From positions 1 through 34,511 of the forward strand of contig QWPF01000019.1 in NCBI GenBank assembly GCA_003671255.1: 34,511 nucleotides of DNA. The letters run 5' to 3'. Shown piece by piece: positions 17,272-23,812 of the stretch. How positions within the stretch are numbered: position 1 is the stretch's first letter; each line of letters begins with the position of its first letter. The translations under genes and the position numbers were made by a program. The notes beneath the pieces were generated by a model, which was not told the DNA's origin, ran no database searches, and saw nothing but the letters and a program-made list of their open reading frames with translations. The DNA comes from Planctomycetota bacterium (GTDB lineage Bacteria > Planctomycetota > Planctomycetia > Gemmatales > Gemmataceae).

Positions 17272-18450
17272 ATGGAAAAGTTATTTCAGCCAATGCCGGC
17301 GGCTTCCTGGACTCATTTGGGAAGAAAACTGTTCTCGATCATGTTTGTTTCGAGCCTGATTGCAGGAGGGTTTATTTTCTGGGGTTATTACCAACCACCC
17401 GAAAATGAGACCCCTGATTCTAATCACAGCTTCCAAGAACAAATCACAGCCCAAGCCAAACCAGCTTCAAAGGCAAAAATCACCGAAGATTCGGAGCGCA
17501 GAGCGGTTTGCATCGCTTATGTTGATGTGGATGGAGGCGTTACACCTCTTTACCCTATTCAACCAGGCAAAGTACTCGCTATCCCCGCGAGAGAAAATAC
17601 CGAAGTCGAGGCAGGCGATGTTCTAATCCGTATGGATGACACCTTGCAAAAGGCCCAACTCGAAGAAGCCAAAGCCGATGTGCAAGCTGGCCAATCTCAA
17701 CTCGACCAAGCAAAAGTGATGTTCGCCCAGCACGAACTTAAGATCAATGGGCAAAAATCTGCCATCGAAGCTAAACGCAGCGAAATGGCTGCAGCTCTTG
17801 CCAAAAAAGACCAAGCCGAGCGACTTGCAAGCAACAAACTTGCGAGCAATGATGATGTAAATGCAGCAACTTCAATCGTTAAAGCACTTGAATTTGCAGT
17901 TGAAGGCGAGACTATAAAGCTTAAAGGCATCCAAGCCCTTGACCCGCACCTTCCTGTAAACCTTGCGACAAACGATCTAACAGCTAGAAGAGCACGATTA
18001 CAAAAAGCAGAATATGCCCTTGGAGAATGCTCGTTGAAAGCGCCTTTCAAAGGCACCATTCTTAGAATCAACACCAGTGTGGGGGAAACACTTGGAGCAA
18101 ACCCAAGGCTACCTGCCATCATGTTTTGCCCCACTGCAAAGCGCATTATCCGTGCTGAAGTGGAACAAGAATTTGCAGGAAAAATCGCCTTGAACCAAGT
18201 TGCGGTTATTCAAGACGATTGCAGCTCATCCGAAATAACCTGGCGCGGGAAAGTGGTACGCATTTCTGACTGGTTCACACACCGAAGATCTATTCTTCTC
18301 GAACCTTTGCAGTTCAACGATGTAAGAACCCTTGAATGCATTGTCGAGTTGGATCCTAATCAGCCATTACTAAGAATTGGACAACGCGTTCGGGTTCAGT
18401 TGATTCCTTCTGATGATTCAACCAAACCCCCTACTGCTAAATCCAAATAA
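17272..18450 (+). CDS. HlyD/DevB-like membrane fusion protein
   Basis: Periplasmic adaptor of the exporter, 392 residues. One membrane helix near the N-terminus (about 18-40, KLFSIMFVSSLIAGGFIFWGYY), a variable linker, the first half of the lipoyl/barrel-sandwich domain (about 85-125, PIQPGKVLAIPARENTEVEAGDVLIRMDD), an alpha-helical hairpin predicted to form a coiled coil (about 125-245, rich in Ala, Gln, Lys and Glu), the second lipoyl half (LGECSLKAPFKGTILRINTSVGETL, about 255-282) and a beta-barrel domain ending in RIGQRVRVQLIP. This is the arrangement of DevB-type adaptors working with DevC/DevA, encoded directly upstream. The ribosome site is modest (GGGGAA about eight bases before the ATG). 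Confidence 0.9.
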   Translation: MEKLFQPMPAASWTHLGRKLFSIMFVSSLIAGGFIFWGYYQPPENETPDSNHSFQEQITAQAKPASKAKITEDSERRAVCIAYVDVDGGVTPLYPIQPGKVLAIPARENTEVEAGDVLIRMDDTLQKAQLEEAKADVQAGQSQLDQAKVMFAQHELKINGQKSAIEAKRSEMAAALAKKDQAERLASNKLASNDDVNAATSIVKALEFAVEGETIKLKGIQALDPHLPVNLATNDLTARRARLQKAEYALGECSLKAPFKGTILRINTSVGETLGANPRLPAIMFCPTAKRIIRAEVEQEFAGKIALNQVAVIQDDCSSSEITWRGKVVRISDWFTHRRSILLEPLQFNDVRTLECIVELDPNQPLLRIGQRVRVQLIPSDDSTKPPTAKSK

Positions 18451-18500
18451 GCTTTCAACAGAAACTTTAATCGTGTTTTGCAGGTCAAGGAGGACCACTA

Positions 18501-19118
18501 ATGACATGGTTACTAATTGCAACTGGTTTTAGTGGTGCCTTTAGCTTTTTATTTATCTTTAAAAAGATCTCCCACTTTTTTACTACTCCCAAAGCCATCG
18601 CTGTGCATTTTTCCCCAGCGGGTGGGTGCGCTGAAGCTTTAATCAACGAGATACATAAAGCGCGACACGAAATCTTGGTTCAAGCTTACTCTTTTACTTC
18701 CAAGCCCATTTCCCAAGCACTTGTCGATGCAAAAAAAAGAGGCGTAAAAATCGACATCGTTCTTGATGGTAGCAACGAACGGGAACAATACACCGAACTG
18801 CACTTTTTAATCGAGCATAGTATCCACCCGGTCATCGATAGCCATCACCCCATTGCCCATAATAAAATCATGATTTTTGATTCAAGAACCATTGCAACAG
18901 GAAGCTTCAACTTCACCCATCAGGCAGAGCAAAACAACGCAGAAAACCTGCTTATTTTAAAAGGTCATCCCGAATTGGTCGATTTATACAAAAAGAATTT
19001 TGCAATTCATAAAGGGCACTCTCGAGCGGTTCAATTAAAAACCGAAGCTAATACTGGGGCACCCAAGCACGAAATGTTTGGACATCACACCCCTGTAACC
19101 AGATCTCATGCAGCTTGA
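18501..19118 (+). CDS. Phospholipase D-like protein with a single HKD motif
   Basis: 205 residues with an N-terminal membrane helix (about 2-20), then a phospholipase D-type domain. The HKD motif is complete: H120-x-K122-x4-D127 followed by G134-S135-x-N137 (AHNKIMIFDSRT, TGSFNFT). With only one HKD motif the active enzyme would need to dimerise, as for the Nuc-type endonucleases; the substrate could be nucleic acid or a phospholipid. Its position after a DevBCA-like exporter and before a desaturase favours envelope lipids slightly, but this is inference. The start is well supported by AAGGAGG at 18487-18493, seven bases before the ATG. The last 25 residues are polar and carry no recognised domain. 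Confidence 0.88.
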   Translation: MTWLLIATGFSGAFSFLFIFKKISHFFTTPKAIAVHFSPAGGCAEALINEIHKARHEILVQAYSFTSKPISQALVDAKKRGVKIDIVLDGSNEREQYTELHFLIEHSIHPVIDSHHPIAHNKIMIFDSRTIATGSFNFTHQAEQNNAENLLILKGHPELVDLYKKNFAIHKGHSRAVQLKTEANTGAPKHEMFGHHTPVTRSHAA

Positions 19119-19232
19119 TAACCTGCATTTGATCAAATTTCCCTAAAACTTTTCTTTTCTCGGGAAAGTATACTAAAATGATTAGAGATTTTCATCCAGT
19201 TAACTTCTGATGGTTTTTACGGTATACCTTTT

Positions 19233-20615
19233 ATGTCGAACACAATTATTGGCGAAAAAGTTCTGAACGATGCCCACTTGAAACAGCAATTGCAAATTCT
19301 CAGGCAAGCTGACAATTGGACCAATCTTTATTATATTGCGATGATTTATATTTATCTCGCTGCAGTGATTTCAAGCACCCTCATGTTTTACTACCAGCGG
19401 GAAACTTGGGGCCTGCCCTTCTGGTTGAACATCCCCGTTTCTATCCTCGCAATTATTTTGATAGGTGCTGGCCAACATCAACTCACGGGACTGGGCCATG
19501 AGGGGTCGCATCATTCTCTCTTTAAAACTAAAAAATGGAACGAATTCGCCTCCGATGTTTTTTGCATGTTTCCTGTTTACAGTTCCACGCATTTTTACCG
19601 ACTACAACACATGGCTCATCATCAGTTTGTAAATGACCCCGAACGCGACCCCGATGTCTCGCAACTATTATCCAGCGGCCATTGGTTGGGTTTCCCCGCT
19701 TCTCCGAAAAAGTTCTACAACTTTTTGCTCCAGCAGCTATGGATCCCCAATCTTTTTAAGTTCATGATAATTCGGGCTGCTTATAACTCTACGGGCACTG
19801 ATGCCAACCCTTATGTCAAAAAAAGCACCAGCAAAAACAAAGTCGCAATTCGTATCGCCATCGCCTATGTTTTTTCAATGATCCCAGTCCTTGCAGTTAT
19901 TACCTGGTTAGGGAATCCCATTACTGTAGTGCTTAGTTCCTTGGGAATCTTCGTTTTATTCTCCACGATTTTGCTGATGCTCTCTAAAGATTGCTATCAG
20001 CAGGCAAAAATCCATCCTGTTTTTTCAGCAAAAACATCAACTGTTATGCGTCTTGGTTATGTAACAACGGTTTTTACATCACTTGCAGTTTTGCATCTCA
20101 CAGTAGACCCATGGGCGCCCATCTATTACTTTATGCTTTGGCTGGTTCCTATTTTTACTTCTTTCTCTTTCTTCATGATCCTTAGGCAGGTTGTTCAGCA
20201 CGGCAATGGCGACCGAGGTTGGATCACTAATACACGCGTCTTTTTCGTGAATCAGTTTATCAACTTTTGCGTATTCCCCATTGGCCAAGACTTTCATCTG
20301 CCCCACCACCTTTATTCCACTGTGCCCCACTATCGTCTAAAAAAGCTTCACGCAATATTGATGGAATATCCTGAATATCAAAAAGATGCGATTAATGTGC
20401 ACGGATATTTCCACTCCCCTGAAACCCCTCAGATACATCCCACGGTGGTCGAGGTGTTAGGCGACAACTACGCAAGCAAAAATTTCCGTGGAGTGCACAT
20501 TGATAATACCGTGTTGGATGATAATGAAGTGGAAGATAAAGAAGGCATTATCAATACGGGCGAAAGAGAAAAACAAAAAGCAGAAGCATCAGCACGCGAA
20601 AAATCAATGCTTTAA
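19233..20615 (+). CDS. Membrane fatty acid desaturase family protein
   Basis: Integral-membrane di-iron enzyme of the PF00487 fold, 460 residues, which would introduce a double bond (or hydroxyl) into an acyl chain. All three histidine boxes are present: H89-EGS-HH94 (GHEGSHH), H126-MA-HH130 (LQHMAHH) and H355-LP-HH359 (DFHLPHHLY), with Q322-H323 (VVQHGNGD) as an extra possible ligand. About four to six membrane helices are visible (for example 32-54, 64-84, 205-225, 230-250, 280-320). The C-terminal 60 residues are hydrophilic and Glu/Lys-rich. The exact substrate is not readable. It is the last + strand gene of this block; its 3' end overlaps the convergent antiporter gene by 12 bases. No strong Shine-Dalgarno sequence is seen before the ATG. 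Confidence 0.9.
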   Translation: MSNTIIGEKVLNDAHLKQQLQILRQADNWTNLYYIAMIYIYLAAVISSTLMFYYQRETWGLPFWLNIPVSILAIILIGAGQHQLTGLGHEGSHHSLFKTKKWNEFASDVFCMFPVYSSTHFYRLQHMAHHQFVNDPERDPDVSQLLSSGHWLGFPASPKKFYNFLLQQLWIPNLFKFMIIRAAYNSTGTDANPYVKKSTSKNKVAIRIAIAYVFSMIPVLAVITWLGNPITVVLSSLGIFVLFSTILLMLSKDCYQQAKIHPVFSAKTSTVMRLGYVTTVFTSLAVLHLTVDPWAPIYYFMLWLVPIFTSFSFFMILRQVVQHGNGDRGWITNTRVFFVNQFINFCVFPIGQDFHLPHHLYSTVPHYRLKKLHAILMEYPEYQKDAINVHGYFHSPETPQIHPTVVEVLGDNYASKNFRGVHIDNTVLDDNEVEDKEGIINTGEREKQKAEASAREKSML

Positions 20616-21905
20616 GATCGGTTCAAACTCGGTACCTGCGACCATGGTTTTTAAAATGGGCGTGGTCATGAATGTGGTAACTAGAGCCATCATCACAAGC
20701 ATACAAAAAACGCTATCAGAAATAATCCCAAAATCTTTCCCCAAATTAATAACGATCAATTCCATAAGGGCTCGGGTGTTCATTAATACCCCAATGCACG
20801 AAGCTTCTCTCACTGAAAACCCCGAGAAATACGCTGCCAACCCACAACCAGCTACCTTTCCGAATATCGATGCTCCAATAATTCCGCCTGCTATCAGCCA
20901 AAGTTGCAGAGAGTCAAGCGATCCAATATTAGTTCTTAACCCGGTGTAAGCAAAAAAGATTGGAAGAAAAAATGCAGTTACAAAGTCTTTCAACTTCGCC
21001 TGAATTGCTTTACGAAACGCAACCTGATCGCATAGTACAGCTCCAAAAATAAAAGCCCCAAATATTCCAAATATTCCAATAAGATTGGTCCCTATCGCAG
21101 ATAGAAACAACAAAGATAAAGTCACTGCAAGGCCCGTCACAGAAATCTCGCCATCTACAATAAAATTGTTGAGCAATCTTATTGCAATAGGTCGAACTGC
21201 AAAAATCATAAATGCACCAAACATCAAAGTGTAAAAAATCATCAGAAGCGTACTAGAAATATGAAAACCCGATGTTACAAATGCTGCTACGCCCGCTAAT
21301 AAAATCCAACCTGCTGCATCATCAAAAGCTGCTGCAGTAATTGTAACTACTGCAAGCCTTGTGTGAGAAACCTTCCACTCCACCATCATTCGCCCGAGGA
21401 TGGGTAAAGCTGTGATGGACATGGCTGTGCCCAAGAAGAGGCTAAAGCTCCAGAAGTTTTCAGGGGTGTCAGGCTTATTGCTCACCAATTCAAACACAAG
21501 AAAAGACAAACCGATCCCTAGTCCAAAAGGAAGCAAAATACCTGCAAGAGAAATTAAAGCTGTAGAGCCCCCCAATGAAAGCAGATGGGAAAACTCAAAC
21601 TCCATTCCCACAATAAAAAGAAGAAGAATAAGGCCTACTTGGCTGATGCCAACAAAAACCCAATGAAGTGTCCCATCGGGAAACCCCTCGAGAGTCGGCC
21701 TGAAAATCATTTGAAAAGTATCAGGTGCAATCCATCCAAACAAACTTGGGCCAAGCAACAACCCTGCAGTAATTTCGCCGACAACTTCGGGTTGCCCGAT
21801 CTTTCGAAATAGAACACCTGCAATTCGTGCAGCAAGTATGATCAACACCAACTGCCATAGCAGGGGCAATAAAAGCTTTTCAACTTGCATGGAAGCAAAA
21901 ATCAT
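20604..21905 (-). CDS. Na+(K+)/H+ antiporter, CPA2/KefB-type membrane domain
   Basis: Monovalent cation/proton exchanger of the inner membrane, 433 residues, about 12-13 hydrophobic segments. Family features: ARIAGVLFRKIGQPEVVGEITAGLLLGPSLFG at the N-terminus, FIVGMEFEF, the ion-binding Asp pair D195-D196 (FDDAAGW), and FLPIFFAYTGLRTNIG. There is no C-terminal TrkA-N/RCK domain, so this is the short form without nucleotide-gated control. The MarR-family gene starts upstream on the same strand and ends 18 bases before it, so the regulator probably controls the antiporter. AAGGG lies about seven bases before ATG 21905. Its end overlaps the convergent desaturase gene. Confidence 0.92.
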   Translation of the reverse strand: MIFASMQVEKLLLPLLWQLVLIILAARIAGVLFRKIGQPEVVGEITAGLLLGPSLFGWIAPDTFQMIFRPTLEGFPDGTLHWVFVGISQVGLILLLFIVGMEFEFSHLLSLGGSTALISLAGILLPFGLGIGLSFLVFELVSNKPDTPENFWSFSLFLGTAMSITALPILGRMMVEWKVSHTRLAVVTITAAAFDDAAGWILLAGVAAFVTSGFHISSTLLMIFYTLMFGAFMIFAVRPIAIRLLNNFIVDGEISVTGLAVTLSLLFLSAIGTNLIGIFGIFGAFIFGAVLCDQVAFRKAIQAKLKDFVTAFFLPIFFAYTGLRTNIGSLDSLQLWLIAGGIIGASIFGKVAGCGLAAYFSGFSVREASCIGVLMNTRALMELIVINLGKDFGIISDSVFCMLVMMALVTTFMTTPILKTMVAGTEFEPILKH

Positions 21906-21923
21906 AACAATCCCTTAATATTA

Positions 21924-22430
21924 TTAACGCCAAAAACTGTCTGGTTCTTCGTGTGGCGCCCTTGCGAGCCTTAACAAACTTACAAGCTGAGTTAGTTGCG
22001 ATTCATCAAGATGACCCAATTGTTTTTTACTGCATTCAAGCACTTCCTGATCAAGTTTTTGAAGCAACTTCATGCCTTGTGAAGTTATGCCTACTTTGAC
22101 AACCCGGCGGTTATCATCAGGGCGTTCGCGAGAGATAAGTTTGCGTTCTTCGAGGCGATCAAGAAGGCGGGTAATATCAGGAGCCTTTGAAACAAGCCTT
22201 TTAGCAAGCACCAGGGTATGTAATTTTTGGGGATGCTCGCCACGCAAAAGGCGGAGTGTATTGTACTGCTGGGCGGTGAGTTCGAACCGCAAGAAGACAG
22301 CATCTTCAATCGAACGAAGCTTGTCGTAAGTGCGCCAAAGGTTCAAGTAGGCTTCTTGGTGAGAAGAGTCAAATCGAGTTGCCCTAGGCAAGGCGTGGGG
22401 CGCAACAGTTTTTTCAATAGCCATGGTCAT
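21924..22430 (-). CDS. MarR-family transcriptional regulator
   Basis: Winged helix-turn-helix repressor or activator, 168 residues from ATG 22430. The wHTH core is recognisable: LTAQQYNTLRLLRG, LAKRLVSKAPDITRLLDRLEERKLISRERPDDNRRVVKVGIT (recognition helix, then wing with the DxRR motif), followed by the dimerisation helix LLQKLDQEVLECSKKQL. A longer reading begins at 22472 but would overlap the stop of the preceding gene and adds non-homologous residues. Inverted repeats at 22440-22480 lie just upstream of the start and could be its own operator. It ends 18 bases before the antiporter gene, its likely target. Effector unknown. Confidence 0.9.
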   Translation of the reverse strand: MTMAIEKTVAPHALPRATRFDSSHQEAYLNLWRTYDKLRSIEDAVFLRFELTAQQYNTLRLLRGEHPQKLHTLVLAKRLVSKAPDITRLLDRLEERKLISRERPDDNRRVVKVGITSQGMKLLQKLDQEVLECSKKQLGHLDESQLTQLVSLLRLARAPHEEPDSFWR

Positions 22431-22439
22431 AAACCTAGT

Positions 22440-22480
22440 GTTAGAGATAAACCCTAATACTTGTTCTAACAACTATTGTT
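22440..22480. promoter_or_regulatory. Inverted repeats before the MarR gene (candidate operator)
   Basis: Two perfect short inverted repeats: GTTAGA (22440-22445) with TCTAAC (22465-22470), and AACAA-CTA-TTGTT (22468-22480). They span the gap between the receiver-like gene's stop and the MarR start and extend into the last codons of the former. Position and symmetry fit an autoregulatory MarR site, but this is not demonstrated. Confidence 0.35.
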
Positions 22481-22846
22481 GCTGTAGGAAAGAAGAATCG
22501 CACTTAATTCTACAACAAATTTGCTTCGAGGCAGCACAGGATCGTAACCCAACGATCGGGCTTTCTTTAGCAAATCAACATCCACATGCGAGCCATAACC
22601 CAAGCAAGAAAACTTCTCACCCTGGCTGGCTCTTATTTCCGTGATTAATTTATCAAGGTCAGATGATGCAATTCCCAGATCTATCAGAGCACCTGCAAAC
22701 TTTTCTTTACTGGCAGCCTCAATCAATTTATCCACGGTTTTTATCACTTTGATCTGTAAACCAATGGCACGGGCTTCCCCTGATATCTTGCTGCTAAAGA
22801 TTAAGTCATCGCATAAAACCAGTACTGTTTTATTTTCCTCAGGCAT
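22466..22846 (-). CDS. Stand-alone response-regulator receiver-like protein
   Basis: A 126-residue protein with a CheY-like pattern and no output domain. The key positions seem conserved and fall almost at CheY numbering: acidic pair D13-D14 (VLVLCDDLIF), phosphoacceptor D56 at the end of beta 3 (GALIDLGI), S86 (LGYGSHVD) in place of Thr87, and K109 (LPRSKFV). The overall sequence is divergent and the usual Lys-Pro is Lys-Phe, so assignment to the receiver family is likely but not certain. The start at 22846 shares one base with the NUDIX stop (TAATG), implying translational coupling. No histidine kinase is in the window. Confidence 0.7.
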   Translation of the reverse strand: MPEENKTVLVLCDDLIFSSKISGEARAIGLQIKVIKTVDKLIEAASKEKFAGALIDLGIASSDLDKLITEIRASQGEKFSCLGYGSHVDVDLLKKARSLGYDPVLPRSKFVVELSAILLSYSNNSC

Positions 22847-23418
22847 TATTCGATTTTCCCCAAGCGCTGAAACATATGAAGTGTAGCCCACATTTTTGCA
22901 TCAATCGGGAGATCATGATTATCGCACAATTCGCATGCTGCATCAAAATCAAGCAACAATACCTCGATATCTTCGCCCGGTTCAGGCTTGGCTCCTTGGT
23001 TTGCCCGCACATCAACATAAGCCATCGTGATAGCTTCATCCGTCAAGCCCATGGAAGAATGCAGGGGTTTGGTCACCTTGTTAATTTTAGAAACTTCATA
23101 GCCGGTTTCCTCGATCATTTCACGCATGATCGTTGATTCAATCGTTTCACCGGGATCGACCAACCCAGCAGGAAAACCATAGGTATAACACCCTAACGGT
23201 ACCCGAAACTCCTTGATAACCACTAATCTGTTGGGTTGATCTTTTTGTTTTAAAACAGGCACGATGATCACTGCCTCTGAAGCATCATCTTTGGAATATT
23301 GCTTTAGCTTTCGGGAAGCATATATCCATTTTCCCTGATGCTGTTCATGAGTGTATTCTGCAACAAATAAGTTGAGCCATTTCTGATCGGTTAGCTTGTG
23401 GACTTTGTTAATTTTCAT
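22846..23418 (-). CDS. NUDIX hydrolase, ADP-ribose pyrophosphatase-like
   Basis: Hydrolyses a nucleoside diphosphate linked to another moiety; 190 residues. The Nudix box G-x5-E-x7-RE-x2-EE-x-G is complete at 85-106 (G85, E91, R99-E100, E103-E104, G106). The preceding VVIKEFRVPLGCYTYGFPAGLVDPGE matches the ADP-sugar pyrophosphatase (NudF) subgroup, where R-x-P and an E-x-P-A-G-like strand shape the dimer. Substrate assignment to ADP-ribose is by similarity only. The gene follows the PII gene by 27 bases and overlaps the receiver-like gene by one base. Upstream, a 13-base sequence carrying AAGGAT is repeated, so two possible ribosome-binding sequences precede it. Confidence 0.9.
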   Translation of the reverse strand: MKINKVHKLTDQKWLNLFVAEYTHEQHQGKWIYASRKLKQYSKDDASEAVIIVPVLKQKDQPNRLVVIKEFRVPLGCYTYGFPAGLVDPGETIESTIMREMIEETGYEVSKINKVTKPLHSSMGLTDEAITMAYVDVRANQGAKPEPGEDIEVLLLDFDAACELCDNHDLPIDAKMWATLHMFQRLGKIE

Positions 23419-23426
23419 TCTGGAAG

Positions 23427-23454
23427 ATCCTTAAATAGCCCATCCTTAAATAGC
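23427..23454 (-). repeat. 13-bp tandem repeat at the PII-NUDIX junction
   Basis: GCTATTTAAGGAT (minus-strand sense) occurs twice, at 23454-23442 and 23439-23427, period 15 bases. The first copy holds the last PII codons and its TAA stop; both contain AAGGA, the second about ten bases before the NUDIX ATG. It looks like a local duplication that copied the PII stop and created a second ribosome-binding sequence. Confidence 0.7.
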
Positions 23455-23793
23455 TTCGGGGCCCCGTTCGCCCGTGCGAATTCGCAAGCAATCTTCGAGA
23501 GGCAGTATGAATATCTTCCCATCACCGATGCGCCCTTCGGGGCCGGTTCTTCCTGCCTCCATAATGGCATTCACCGTAGGTTCGACAAAATCTTCGTTTA
23601 CTGCGATTTGCAATTGCACCTTCCGCAATAGCTGAACCGTAAGTTCATGGCCTCGATAAACTTCGGTGTGGCCTTTTTGTCTACCAAACCCCTGAACATC
23701 AACAATCGTAAGGCGGAAAACTTCAACTTTGTTAAGCGCTTCTTTAACAGCTTCAAGCCTTGAGGGCTGAATAATTGCAAGTATAAGTTTCAT
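23446..23793 (-). CDS. glnB: PII signal transduction protein lacking the uridylylation Tyr51
   Basis: Trimeric regulator that reads 2-oxoglutarate and ATP/ADP and controls nitrogen or carbon enzymes and transporters; 115 residues. The T-loop start is canonical (VQGFGRQKGHTEVYRG, residues 33-48, with Q39 and K40), and the B-loop is GRIGDGKIF, preceded by an insertion (TGPEG) relative to E. coli GlnB. At the tip of the T-loop, position 51, where E. coli GlnB has the uridylylated Tyr, this protein has Leu (codon at 23643-23641), and position 49 is His rather than Ser. Control by GlnD-type uridylylation or by cyanobacterial-type Ser49 phosphorylation is therefore not expected; Tyr46 remains. It lies 19 bases downstream of fhcA in the same run, suggesting a partner in C1 metabolism rather than ammonium transport; no amtB or glnA is nearby. 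The choice of glnB over glnK is nominal. Confidence 0.93.
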   Translation of the reverse strand: MKLILAIIQPSRLEAVKEALNKVEVFRLTIVDVQGFGRQKGHTEVYRGHELTVQLLRKVQLQIAVNEDFVEPTVNAIMEAGRTGPEGRIGDGKIFILPLEDCLRIRTGERGPEAI

Positions 23794-23812
23794 CGTAATC
23801 CCAAGTTGAACA

